A stretch of DNA of 64,000 nt, from the NCBI RefSeq assembly GCF_000717655.1, contig NZ_JNZY01000045.1, positions 1-64,000 on the forward strand. Direction: 5' to 3'. Of the stretch, positions 33,112 through 41,059 are shown in pieces. The translations under genes and the position numbers were made by a program. Numbering within the stretch: the first letter of the stretch is position 1; each line of letters begins with the position of its first letter. Under the pieces are notes generated by a model, which had not been told where the DNA came from, did not search any database, and was given only the letters and a program-made list of their open reading frames with translations. The stretch comes from Streptomyces katrae (GTDB lineage Bacteria; Actinomycetota; Actinomycetes; Streptomycetales; Streptomycetaceae).

Positions 33112-33240
33112 GTGGACGACTCCGTGAGCAGCAACATCTCCGGCGGCACCTTCTACGGGTCCGCCTGCAGCCGGGACTTCAACGGGATGACGTTCGGCGA
33201 ACGCCCGCAGCGTCCGGATGACCGGGGGAATTCCGCCTGA
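33112..33240 (+). CDS. Small SGGTF-motif peptide, possibly a truncated gene
   Basis: A 42-residue frame from the GTG at 33112, with GGGAGG about 9 bases upstream and almost purely G/C third positions. It reads V-D-D-S-V-S-S-N-I-S-G-G-T-F-Y-G and later D-F-N-G-M-T-F. N-S-x-S-G-G-T-F-x-G motifs usually occur at the N-terminus of large Streptomyces NB-ARC/TPR-type proteins. Here the frame stops after 42 codons and nothing of such a protein follows. Either a stand-alone peptide or the stump of a lost gene beside the element's junction. Confidence 0.45.
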   Translation: MDDSVSSNISGGTFYGSACSRDFNGMTFGERPQRPDDRGNSA

Positions 33241-33279
33241 ATCGGTTTGAGCCCGAACACCCCGGTCCATGGGACCCCC

Positions 33280-34155
33280 ATGGACTTCCTTCGCCCCGCC
33301 GGCTGGGAGGAGGCGCTCGCCGTCAAGGCCGAGCACCCCACCGCCGTGCCCATCGCCGGTGGCACCGACCTGATGGTCGAGATCAACTTCGACCACCGCC
33401 GGCCGGAGTACCTCATGGACCTGAACCGCATCGGGCTGCTGCGGGAATGGGAGATCGGCGAGGACGTCGTACGGCTCGGCGCGTCCGTCCCGTACACGGA
33501 GATCATGGAGCACCTCCGCGCGGAACTCCCGGGGCTGGCCCTCGCCTCGCACACCGTCGCCTCACCGCAGATCCGCAACCGCGGCAGCGTCGGCGGCAAC
33601 CTCGGTACGGCGTCCCCGGCGGGTGATGCGCACCCGGCGCTCCTCGCGGCCGGCGCGCAGGTCGAGGTGGAGTCCGTACGGGGCTCCCGGCTGATCCCGA
33701 TCGACGCGTTCTACACCGGGGTCAAGCGCAATGCCCTCGCCCCCGACGAGCTGATCAAGGCCGTCCACGTGGCCAGGGCCGACGGGCCCCAGCAGTTCTC
33801 CAAGGTCGGCACCCGCAACGCCATGGTCATCGCCGTCTGCGCCTTCGGCCTGGCCCTGCACCTGGCGTCCCGGACCGTCCGTACGGGCATCGGCTCCGCG
33901 GCCCCCACGCCGATCCGGGCGAAGACGGCCGAGGAGTTCCTGGCCGCGGCGCTGGAGGAGGGCGGCTTCTGGGAGTCCCGCAAGGTCATCACCCCGTCGA
34001 TCGCGAAGCAGTTCGGGGATCTCGCGGCCGCGTCCTGCAACCCGATCGACGACATCCGCGGCACCGCCCGCTACCGCCGCCACGCCGTCGGCGTCCTGGC
34101 CCGCCGCCAACTCCTGTGGACCTGGGAGGAGTACCAGGCCGGCGGAGCCGCGTGA
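33280..34155 (+). CDS. FAD-binding subunit of a molybdenum hydroxylase (xanthine dehydrogenase/CoxM type)
   Basis: A 291-residue protein from ATG 33280 (M-D-F-L-R-P-A-G-W-E-E-A-L). FAD-binding motifs are intact: P-I-A-G-G-T-D-L-M-V near residue 25 and the central T-V-A-S-P-Q-I-R-N-R-G-S-V-G-G-N-L-G-T-A-S-P-A-G-D. In working enzymes this subunit passes electrons between 2Fe-2S and molybdopterin subunits encoded alongside. Neither partner is present. The stop overlaps a GTG (GTGACC) of the kind that would begin the next gene, but a convergent gene ends 10 bases later. It looks like an orphan. Confidence 0.88.
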   Translation: MDFLRPAGWEEALAVKAEHPTAVPIAGGTDLMVEINFDHRRPEYLMDLNRIGLLREWEIGEDVVRLGASVPYTEIMEHLRAELPGLALASHTVASPQIRNRGSVGGNLGTASPAGDAHPALLAAGAQVEVESVRGSRLIPIDAFYTGVKRNALAPDELIKAVHVARADGPQQFSKVGTRNAMVIAVCAFGLALHLASRTVRTGIGSAAPTPIRAKTAEEFLAAALEEGGFWESRKVITPSIAKQFGDLAAASCNPIDDIRGTARYRRHAVGVLARRQLLWTWEEYQAGGAA

Positions 34156-34164
34156 CCCTGCGCC

Positions 34165-34647
34165 TCAGACGCCCATCGGGGTGTGCAGCTCCACGGTGAC
34201 CTCGACCTCCACGGGTGCGTCCAGCGGCAGCACCGCCACCCCCACCGCGCTGCGGACGTGGATGCCGGCGTCGCCGAAGGCGGTGCCGAACAGCTCGCTG
34301 GCCCCGTTGACCACGCCCGGCTGGCCGGTGAACCGCGGATCGCTGGCCACGTAGCCGACCACCTTGACCACGCGCTTGACGGCGGACAGGTCGCCGCTGA
34401 CCGAGGCGATCGCGGAGAGGGCGTTCAGCGCGCACTGCCGGGCCAGCTCCGTTGCCTGCTCGGCGCTGACCTCGGCCCCGACCTTGCCGGTCAGCAGCAG
34501 TTCGCCGTCGACCATCGGGAGCTGGCCTGAGGTGTACACGTAATGCCCGTTGACCAGGGCGGGCACGTACGTGCCCAGCGGGGCGAGCGTTTTCGGGAGG
34601 CTGAGTCCGGCCGCGGCGAGCCGTTCTTCGGGGGTGCCGGTCGTCAT
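34165..34647 (-). CDS. RidA/YjgF/L-PSP family protein
   Basis: A 160-residue protein, longer than the roughly 130 of classical RidA. It has T-S-G-Q-L-P-M-V-D-G-E-L near residue 40, and the family core Q-C-A-L-N-A-L-S-A-I then V-V-K-V-V-G-Y-V. The C-terminus has V-R-S-A-V-G-V-A-V-L-P-L-D-A-P-V-E-V-E-V, with the Arg that binds substrate carboxylate in deaminating members and the closing Glu. RidA proteins deaminate reactive enamines/imines from amino-acid metabolism; this longer branch is less well understood. About 40 bases separate it from the upstream protease gene on the same strand. Confidence 0.88.
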   Translation of the reverse strand: MTTGTPEERLAAAGLSLPKTLAPLGTYVPALVNGHYVYTSGQLPMVDGELLLTGKVGAEVSAEQATELARQCALNALSAIASVSGDLSAVKRVVKVVGYVASDPRFTGQPGVVNGASELFGTAFGDAGIHVRSAVGVAVLPLDAPVEVEVTVELHTPMGV

Positions 34648-34688
34648 CCGGTTCTCCTCGGGTCTTCGTGAGCTGAAGCCGTCCGGCC

Positions 34689-35966
34689 TCAGGGGCGGGT
34701 GATCCGGACCTGGAAGCTGCCGTTGCGCAGCTCGCCCACCACCGAGACGCTGATGCCGGCCTTGTCGTCGGTGAACGTCTCTCCCGGCCGGAACGGCGCG
34801 TCCGACAGCTCCCCGTGCACGTTGGGCCGCCGGGTGCAGCCGCCGCTGCCGGTCGCGCTGTCCGAGACGGTCACGGGCCCGCGCCCGGTGTCCACCTGCG
34901 AGTCCACCTTGTAGATCAGGACGCCGGGTTTGCAGACGGCTTCGTCGTTCCCGGACCGGGTGCGCACCTCCACCGCGTACCCGGCGCTCTCCGACACCGG
35001 TACGAAGGCCAGCTTCGTGCCGCCCTCCACCCCGAGCGGGGTCAGGGTGTGGTCGCTGATGCCGGACTTCGAGGCGCAGCTGATCTGGGAGCCGTCCAGC
35101 CAGCCCAGCTTCCACTTGTGCCAGCCCAGCAGGTCGTTGTTGGCGCCCCAGTCCTCGCTCATGATGTCCCAGTGCCCGACCGCGCCCCCGCCGTCGGGGG
35201 TGTACAGGTCGGGCAGTCCGAAGACGTGCCCGTTCTCGTGGGGGAGCACCCGGTAGCCGGTCTCCCGGTAGGAGCCCGAGCCGTCGTCCTGGCGGCTGTA
35301 GACGAAGGACGTGTTGGCGAGCGGCACGCCGTCGGCCATGGGGGCCTCGCCGTTGCCGGAGAAGGTCACCGAGAGCACGGTGTCCAGGGCGGACGGTCCG
35401 GCGTTCGGGGTGACCAGGATGTTGACCAGGTCGTAGCGGCTGAAGTCCACCTCGGAGTCGGCGGCCTTCGCGATGTGCTCGACGAGCTGCCGGTAGCCCG
35501 GCTCGTACGCGGAGCCGCGCTCGATCCCGTACGCGGCGAACGGCATCGGCATCCGCAGCCAGGTCCTTATCGGCGCCTCGGCCCGGTACGTGAGCCGGCC
35601 GTAGGAGCTGGTGCGGAACCATTCGGAGGTCTGGGGGAAGAACTCCGCGAGCCGGTCCAGCGCCGTGCCCTCGCCCTTGGCGTCCGGGAAGTCGATCATC
35701 AGGTTCAGCGCCCGGACCTCGCCGGTCGAGCGGGAGTACCCCGGCGGGGTCGGCATGCCCTCGGACATCTGCACGCCCATGGCGCCGGTGATCCGGCAGG
35801 GCGCCAGCGCGGACTCGGCGCTCGTGGCCACGGGCCCGGCCGCGGAGTGGCTGCGGTCGGCTATCCCGGTGCTCGCGGTGGCGGTGACACCGAGGGCCAG
35901 CGCGGTGAGGCCGATGTAGGCGCCGGCACGGCGTGGCGTGCGTATCCGGTGGCGGGTCTGCGGCAT
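34689..35966 (-). CDS. Secreted M6-family (immune inhibitor A-like) metalloprotease
   Basis: About 425 residues from the ATG at 35966 (M-P-Q-T-R-H-R-I-R-T-P-R-R). A signal peptide covers about residues 1-35 (Y-I-G-L-T-A-L-A-L-G-V-T-A-T-A). The zinc motif H-E-N-G-H-V-F-G-L-P-D is the H-E-x-x-H-x-x-G-x-x-D of M6 peptidases. W-D-I-M-S follows at the expected distance and provides the Met-turn. Length is compact compared with InhA-type enzymes, without the large C-terminal lobes. It diverges from a TetR gene across a repeat-bearing intergenic region. Confidence 0.87.
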   Translation of the reverse strand: MPQTRHRIRTPRRAGAYIGLTALALGVTATASTGIADRSHSAAGPVATSAESALAPCRITGAMGVQMSEGMPTPPGYSRSTGEVRALNLMIDFPDAKGEGTALDRLAEFFPQTSEWFRTSSYGRLTYRAEAPIRTWLRMPMPFAAYGIERGSAYEPGYRQLVEHIAKAADSEVDFSRYDLVNILVTPNAGPSALDTVLSVTFSGNGEAPMADGVPLANTSFVYSRQDDGSGSYRETGYRVLPHENGHVFGLPDLYTPDGGGAVGHWDIMSEDWGANNDLLGWHKWKLGWLDGSQISCASKSGISDHTLTPLGVEGGTKLAFVPVSESAGYAVEVRTRSGNDEAVCKPGVLIYKVDSQVDTGRGPVTVSDSATGSGGCTRRPNVHGELSDAPFRPGETFTDDKAGISVSVVGELRNGSFQVRITRP

Positions 35967-36115
35967 GGAGATCGCCTTCGGGTCCGCGGCAGCCGGCCGG
36001 GCCCGGACTGCGCTCTGTGCGATCACCCTCCGTCGGCTCCGGCGCGCCCGCGCGTCGGGTGCGTCCGAACGGGAGCCGGGGTGTTGCCCAGGTCACACAT
36101 GAGAGTGAAATAACC

Positions 36116-36180
36116 GGGGACTCGATCCCCGTTTGTACGGGAGTCCCGCAAAGCGGGGACCAGCTCCCCGTTTACAGGAG
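36116..36180. promoter_or_regulatory. Tandem operator-like repeats between the M6 protease and tetR
   Basis: Two related units at 36116-36142 and 36155-36180 share GGGGAC-N5-CCCCGTTT, then TAC or ACA and GGAG/GGGA, with a 39-base period. The first contains CCGTTTGTACGG, an imperfect palindrome. They lie 35-100 bases before the tetR start and are good candidates for its autoregulatory operator. Confidence 0.45.
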
Positions 36181-36214
36181 CGGGATACGAGTCCCAGGCC
36201 CAGGGAGGCCTCGA

Positions 36215-36979
36215 ATGAAGCGCTCCACCACCCTCGCGGCGGCCCCGGCCGCCCCGCAGGCGGCCGCGGACCTGCCGGGCACGGACCTGCCGGCCACGGA
36301 CCTGTCGGGGGACCGGCCGGGCGACGGCCTGACGGCCGCGGAGCCCGAGCCCGCGCGGGTCCTGCGTCCGCGCGCGGACGCGGTCCGCAACCGCGAGCGG
36401 ATCCTGGTGGCGGCGCGCGAGGTGCTCGTGGAGCTGGGCTCGGGCGCACCGTTCGACGAGATCGCCCGCCGGGCGGGCATCGGCAACGCCACGCTCTACC
36501 GGCACTTCCCCGACCGAGCCGCCCTGGTCCACCACGTCGTGCTCTTCGTCATGGACCGGGTCACGGTCCAGGCCGAGGACTCGCTGGCCGAGGAGTCCGA
36601 CGCCTTCGCCGCGCTGTGCCGCTTCACGCACGCCGCCGCGGACGAGCGGATCGGGGCCCTGTGCCCCATGCTCGCCGGCGACTTCGACGGCGAGCACCCC
36701 GAACTCGTCGCGGCCCGCGAGGCCTTGGCGGAAGCCGTCGAGACCCTGGTGACGGCCGGTCAGGAGGCCGGGCTGATCCGCACGGACATCGGCGTCGGCG
36801 ACCTGATGGTCGCCCTCTCCCAGCTCAGCCGGCCCCTGCCGGGCATCAGCTGCACCGAGGTGGAGGGATTCGTCCACCGTCATCTCCAGCTGTTCCTGGA
36901 CGGGTTGCGGGCTCCGGCCCGCTCCGAGCTGCCCGGCTCGGCGGCCACCCTCGACGACCTGAGGCAGAAAACCATGTGA
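36215..36979 (+). CDS. TetR-family transcriptional regulator
   Basis: A 254-residue protein from ATG 36215. A 55-residue Ala/Pro/Asp-rich N-terminal extension precedes the TetR helix-turn-helix: R-N-R-E-R-I-L-V-A-A-R-E-V-L, then F-D-E-I-A-R-R-A-G-I-G-N-A-T-L-Y-R-H-F-P. The ligand-binding half ends with helices rich in Leu. The next gene, 82 bases downstream on the same strand, is a DHA2-type exporter, the classical target of such a regulator. Confidence 0.9.
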   Translation: MKRSTTLAAAPAAPQAAADLPGTDLPATDLSGDRPGDGLTAAEPEPARVLRPRADAVRNRERILVAAREVLVELGSGAPFDEIARRAGIGNATLYRHFPDRAALVHHVVLFVMDRVTVQAEDSLAEESDAFAALCRFTHAAADERIGALCPMLAGDFDGEHPELVAAREALAEAVETLVTAGQEAGLIRTDIGVGDLMVALSQLSRPLPGISCTEVEGFVHRHLQLFLDGLRAPARSELPGSAATLDDLRQKTM

Positions 36980-37061
36980 CGCCCCCGGGTCGCGCCCGCT
37001 AGCGTCGTAAACCCGGTTTAAACGTTGTAAACGTAGCTTTTTCAGTCATTCCGCACACGAA

Positions 37062-38612
37062 ATGGGTATCCCCATGCCAAAAACGGCCGCGACCCTCGCG
37101 CCGGCTGCCGATCCCAGCCGCTGGAAGGCACTCGTCTTCATAGCCCTGGCGCAGCTGATGGTCGTCCTCGACGCGACCATCGTGAACATCGCCCTCCCGT
37201 CCGCCCAGACCGACCTCGGCATCTCCGACGGCAACCGCCAGTGGGTCATCACCGCCTACGCGCTGGCCTTCGGCGGACTGCTCCTCTTCGGCGGCCGCAT
37301 CGCCGACAAGTGGGGCCGCAAGAACGCCTTCATCGTGGGTCTCATCGGCTTCGCCCTGGCCTCCGCGCTCGGCGGCGCCGCCAACGGCGAGGCGATGATG
37401 CTCGGCGCCCGCGCCCTCCAGGGTGCCTTCGGCGCCCTGCTCGCCCCGGCCGCGCTCTCCCTGCTGGCCGTCATGTTCACCGACGCCAAGGAGCGCGCCA
37501 AGGCCTTCGGCATCTACGGTGCGATCGCCGGCGGCGGTGGCGCCGTGGGCCTGATCCTCGGCGGCTTCCTCACCGAGTACCTGAACTGGCGCTGGACCTT
37601 CTTCGTCAACATCCCGTTCGCGATCGCCGCGGCCGTGGGTGCCTGGCTGGTCATCCGCGAGCCCGCCGGCGGCCGCAACCGCGCGCCGCTCGACGTCCCC
37701 GGTGTGGTCCTGTCCACGCTCGGCCTCGTCGCGCTGGTCTACGGCTTCACCCGCGCCGAGTCGGCCGGCTGGTCCGACACGGTCACCGTGGCCATGTTCA
37801 TCGCCTCGGCGGCGCTGCTCGCGGCCTTCGTGTTCGTCGAGTCCCGGGTGAAGTCCCCGCTGCTGCCGCTGCGCGTCCTGCTGGAGCGCAACCGCGGCGG
37901 TGTCTACCTCTCCCTGGGCCTGGCCGTCATCGCGATGTTCGGCCTGTTCCTCTTCCTCACCTACTACCTCCAGGTCGTGAAGGGCTTCTCGCCGGTCAAG
38001 ACCGGCTTCGCCTTCCTGCCGATGATCGCCGGCATGATCACGGGCTCCACGCAGATCGGCGCCCGCCTGATGACCCGGGTGGCGCCCCGGCTGCTGATGG
38101 GCCCGGGCTTCCTGCTCGCCGCCGGCGGCATGCTGATGCTGACCCAGCTCGAGGTCGGGTCCTCGTACCCGGCGCTGATCCTGCCGGCGCAGCTGCTGCT
38201 GGGCCTCGGCATGGGTACGGCGTTCATGCCGGCCATGTCGCTGGCCACGCACGGGGTGAACCCGGCAGACGCCGGCGTCGCCTCCGCCATGGTCAACACC
38301 TCGCAGCAGGTCGGCGGCGCGATCGGCACCGCCCTGCTGAACACGATCGCCGCCTCGGCGACCACCGCGTACCTGACCGACCACGCGGCCGAGGCCGCGG
38401 CGGGCGGCCCGGCGGCGAAGCTGATCCAGGCCCAGGCGATGGTGGAGGGGTACTCCAGCGCCATCTGGTGGGCGGTCGGCATCCTCGCCGCCAGCGCGAC
38501 CATCGCGCTGACGCTGATCAACACCGGCCGTCCGGGTGCCGGCGGCCCCGTCGCCTCCGGTGCGGGCGCGGGCGCCGACGCCGAGCTGAAGGTCCCGGTG
38601 ATCGCCCACTGA
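37062..38612 (+). CDS. DHA2-family (EmrB/QacA-type) MFS drug exporter
   Basis: A 516-residue, 14-helix transporter. It has motif C-like and DHA2 hallmarks: L-M-V-V-L-D-A-T-I-V-N-I-A-L-P in helix 1, G-R-I-A-D-K-W-G-R-K in loop 2-3 and A-R-A-L-Q-G-A-F-G-A in helix 4. The late G-V-A-S-A-M-V-N-T-S-Q-Q-V-G-G-A-I-G is also typical. A second ATG at 37074 is possible. The 82-base gap upstream has AT-rich palindromic sequence around GTTTAAAC and GTAAAC repeats, likely sites for the upstream TetR protein. Probable role: efflux of toxic compounds using the proton gradient. Confidence 0.92.
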   Translation: MGIPMPKTAATLAPAADPSRWKALVFIALAQLMVVLDATIVNIALPSAQTDLGISDGNRQWVITAYALAFGGLLLFGGRIADKWGRKNAFIVGLIGFALASALGGAANGEAMMLGARALQGAFGALLAPAALSLLAVMFTDAKERAKAFGIYGAIAGGGGAVGLILGGFLTEYLNWRWTFFVNIPFAIAAAVGAWLVIREPAGGRNRAPLDVPGVVLSTLGLVALVYGFTRAESAGWSDTVTVAMFIASAALLAAFVFVESRVKSPLLPLRVLLERNRGGVYLSLGLAVIAMFGLFLFLTYYLQVVKGFSPVKTGFAFLPMIAGMITGSTQIGARLMTRVAPRLLMGPGFLLAAGGMLMLTQLEVGSSYPALILPAQLLLGLGMGTAFMPAMSLATHGVNPADAGVASAMVNTSQQVGGAIGTALLNTIAASATTAYLTDHAAEAAAGGPAAKLIQAQAMVEGYSSAIWWAVGILAASATIALTLINTGRPGAGGPVASGAGAGADAELKVPVIAH

Positions 38613-38641
38613 CGCGGCTCGGGGAACCCCGGGAATGACTG

Positions 38642-38681
38642 CCGGCCCCTTATCGTTCAAATTTGAACGACAAGGGGCCGG
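38642..38681. promoter_or_regulatory. 40-bp near-perfect inverted repeat with TCGTTCAAATTTGAACGA core
   Basis: The inner 18 bases (38653-38670) are a perfect AT-rich palindrome of the kind bound by MarR-family proteins. The outer arms CCGGCCCCTT/AAGGGGCCGG pair with a single mismatch pair in between. It could be both a terminator for the exporter and an operator for the dioxygenase gene that starts 46 bases later. No MarR gene is seen nearby. Confidence 0.6.
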
Positions 38682-38726
38682 TCTCGTGCCCGGCACGGCC
38701 CCGCGCTGACGAACGAGGAGCGCCCC

Positions 38727-39599
38727 GTGACGACCATCCCGACCCCCGCCGATTCCCCGGCCCCCGCCGATTCCGCGACCCCCGCCGATTCCCCGGCCCC
38801 CGATTCCCCGTCCTCCGACTCCCCGGCCCGCATGCCGGCGCTCTACCAGAGCCACGGCGCCCCGCCGCTCGCCGACGACCCGGTCTGGCCGGGTGAGCTC
38901 GCCGCCTGGTCCGCCGCGCTGCCCCGCCCCCGCGCCATCCTGATGGTCTCCGCGCACTGGGAGGAGGCCCCGCTCGCCCTCGGTGCCACGGAGCCGGTCC
39001 CCCTCGTGTACGACTTCTGGGGCTTCCCCGAGCACTACTACCGGGTCCGCTACGACGCCCCCGGCGCCCCCGCGCTCGCCGCCTCCGTACGGGCCCTCCT
39101 GCACGCCCCCGGCACCCCCGTCCAGGACGTCCCGGACCGCGGCCTCGACCACGGCGCGTACGTCCCGCTCGTGGAGATGTTCCCGCAGGCCGGCATACCG
39201 GTCCTGCAGATCTCCCTGCCCACGCTGGACCCGCGCCGCCTGATGGACATCGGCCGCAAGCTCGCACCCCTGCGCGACGAGGGCGTCCTGATCATCGGCA
39301 GCGGCTTCTTCACCCACAACCTGGCCGCGCTGCGCCACACCGGCCCCGGGGTCCCGTCCTGGTCGGCGGAGTTCGACGCGTGGGGCCGCGAGGCGCTGGC
39401 CGCGTCCGACATCGACGCGCTGCTGGACTTCGAGGCCAAGGCCCCTGCGGGCCGCCTCGCCCACCCCCGTACGGAGCACTTCGCCCCGCTCTTCGTCACC
39501 CTCGGCGCCGCGGACGCCCCGGGCGATCTCGCCCGCCGCTCCGACGCGGTCGACGGCTTCTGGAGGGGCCTTTCGAAGCGATCGGTCCAGTTCGGCTAG
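38727..39599 (+). CDS. DODA-type extradiol aromatic ring-opening dioxygenase
   Basis: A 290-residue protein from the GTG at 38727 with GAGGAG upstream. The first 33 residues are a repetitive Ala/Asp/Ser/Pro stretch (A-P-A-D-S repeats). The LigB/DODA fold follows: S-H-G-A-P-P-L (first His ligand), V-S-A-H-W-E-E (second), R-G-L-D-H-G-A-Y-V-P-L (catalytic His), and I-G-S-G-F-F-T-H-N-L near residue 195. Bacterial members act on catecholic or related substrates with non-haem metal. The upstream palindrome suggests induction by an aromatic ligand through a MarR-type protein encoded elsewhere. Confidence 0.9.
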   Translation: MTTIPTPADSPAPADSATPADSPAPDSPSSDSPARMPALYQSHGAPPLADDPVWPGELAAWSAALPRPRAILMVSAHWEEAPLALGATEPVPLVYDFWGFPEHYYRVRYDAPGAPALAASVRALLHAPGTPVQDVPDRGLDHGAYVPLVEMFPQAGIPVLQISLPTLDPRRLMDIGRKLAPLRDEGVLIIGSGFFTHNLAALRHTGPGVPSWSAEFDAWGREALAASDIDALLDFEAKAPAGRLAHPRTEHFAPLFVTLGAADAPGDLARRSDAVDGFWRGLSKRSVQFG

Positions 39600-39606
39600 G
39601 AATGGG

Positions 39607-39626
39607 CCGGTTGCCCAGGCAACCGG
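39607..39626. terminator. Short hairpin after the dioxygenase gene
   Basis: A 9-bp perfect stem, CCGGTTGCC with GGCAACCGG, around CA, 8 bases past the stop at 39599. Confidence 0.6.
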
Positions 39627-39848
39627 AGACGGGCGAGGGCCGTCTTCAGGGGTGGAGTGCAGCTATGGCATATGTCGCGGAGTGTGACGGCGGTCTCACG
39701 GACGCGGCGCCCGTACGGGTCGGCGAAGGCTTCCGGGCCGGCCTCGAACGCGGGCCTGACCTGCATCTCTTCGAGCTATCCCGCCCGCTCCCTGCGCGAG
39801 GGAGGCGAGGCAGGATACTGCAAGATCTCGAAAAAGAGGGACCGGCGT

Positions 39849-39875
39849 GGGAATTCTGTCCCGATTCCAGTCGTT
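39849..39875 (+). promoter_or_regulatory. SigR-type promoter of hrdD
   Basis: GGGAAT at 39849-39854, exactly 18 bases, then GTT at 39873-39875. This matches the Streptomyces SigR consensus GGGAAT-N18-GTT. It lies about 98 bases before the hrdD ATG, so transcription would start near 39885. hrdD of S. coelicolor is an established SigR target. The rest of the 39627-39972 gap holds no gene I can defend. Confidence 0.8.
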
Positions 39876-39972
39876 GTTTCCTTCGGAAGCGGGCACTCGG
39901 GAGAGTGTCCAGGGACGCAGAGCCGCGTTCCAGCAGCCGCACCGCGACCTAAATCATTGCAAGGGAGCACGC

Positions 39973-40950
39973 ATGGCAACCCGCGCCGTCGCCCGTCGTC
40001 AGTCCAGGGGCAGCGCCCGCGCTGTGGGCGGGGAGATCGCCGACCGCGACCTGGTGGGCATGTACCTGGACGAGATCGCGCGCACCCCGCTGCTCGACGC
40101 GGCCAAGGAAGTGGAGCTCTCGCAGATCATCGAGGCGGGCGTGTACGCCCAGCAGATCCTCGACGGCGAGACGGAGCGCGAGGGCGAGATGCCGTCGCGC
40201 GAGGAGCTGGAAGCCCTGGCCGCCGAGGGAGAGCGGGCCAAGGAGATCTTCATCCGCTCCAACCTCCGGCTGGTCGTGGCCGTCGCCCGCCGCTACCCGC
40301 GCAGCGGCCTGCCCCTGCTCGACCTGATCCAGGAGGGCAACGCCGGCCTGGTGCGCGCCGTCGAGAAGTTCGACTACGCCAAGGGCTTCAAGTTCTCCAC
40401 GTACGCCACGTGGTGGATCCGCCAGGCCATCACCCGCTCCATCGCCGACCAGTCCCGCACCATCCGCCTCCCCGTGCACCTGGTCGAGGAGCTCGGCCGG
40501 ATCCGCCGGATCCAGCGGGAGTTCAACCGGGAGAACGGCCGGGACCCGGACCACGCGGAGATCGCCGCCGAGCTGGACTCGACGGAGAAGCGCGTGGGCG
40601 ACGTCCTGGACTGGGCGCGCGACCCGGTCAGCCTGAACATGTCCGTGGACGACGAGGGCGAGACGCAGTTCGGCGACCTCCTCGAGGACACCTCCGCGAT
40701 CTCGCCGGAGCAGTCCGTCCTGTCGCTCCTGCGCAGCGAGGAGCTGGAGGACCTGCTGGGCAAGCTGGACCAGCGCACGGCGTCGATCATCAAGATGCGG
40801 TACGGCATCGACGACGGCCGCGAACGGACCCTGACGGAGGTCGGCAAGCAGCACGGCCTGACGCGGGAGAGGATCCGCCAGATCGAGAAGCACGCGCTCC
40901 TCGAGCTGAAGCGCATGGCCCGCGACACGGGCTTCGACGCAGTGGCCTGA
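39973..40950 (+). CDS. hrdD: RNA polymerase sigma factor HrdD (group 2 sigma-70)
   Basis: A 325-residue sigma factor from ATG 39973 with AAGGGAG upstream. It has region 1.2 (D-L-V-G-M-Y-L-D-E-I-A-R-T-P-L-L), region 2 (S-N-L-R-L-V-V-A-V-A-R-R-Y, then Y-A-K-G-F-K-F-S-T-Y-A-T-W-W-I-R-Q), region 3 and region 4 (R-E-R-T-L-T-E-V-G-K-Q-H-G-L-T-R-E-R-I-R-Q-I-E). The opening M-A-T-R-A-V-A-R-R and overall length are those of HrdD, a principal-like but dispensable sigma factor. The upstream SigR promoter agrees with this identity. A G/C-rich hairpin-like stretch follows at about 40978-41013. Confidence 0.94.
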   Translation: MATRAVARRQSRGSARAVGGEIADRDLVGMYLDEIARTPLLDAAKEVELSQIIEAGVYAQQILDGETEREGEMPSREELEALAAEGERAKEIFIRSNLRLVVAVARRYPRSGLPLLDLIQEGNAGLVRAVEKFDYAKGFKFSTYATWWIRQAITRSIADQSRTIRLPVHLVEELGRIRRIQREFNRENGRDPDHAEIAAELDSTEKRVGDVLDWARDPVSLNMSVDDEGETQFGDLLEDTSAISPEQSVLSLLRSEELEDLLGKLDQRTASIIKMRYGIDDGRERTLTEVGKQHGLTRERIRQIEKHALLELKRMARDTGFDAVA

Positions 40951-41059
40951 CCGGCCCGCACGAAGCCCCCTCGAACGAGCCCTCGGCGTCACCCCCCCCA
41001 GACGCCGGGGGCTCCCTTTTCCGCCCCTGCGGCGGTGAAGCCCCGGGCGGTGTCCCCGG

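Noticed and set aside
32896..33552. Minus-strand frame of about 220 codons between the tRNA and the FAD subunit gene
   Set aside because: It overlaps the tRNA 5' end and the start of a clear FAD-binding gene, and its composition is low complexity.
39665..39952. A 95-codon frame (M-A-Y-V-A-E-C-D-G-G) upstream of hrdD with a fair ribosome site
   Set aside because: Only about the first 45 codons have Streptomyces-like bias. The rest runs through the SigR promoter with poor bias, and no family is recognised. It may be a relic but is not supported as a gene.
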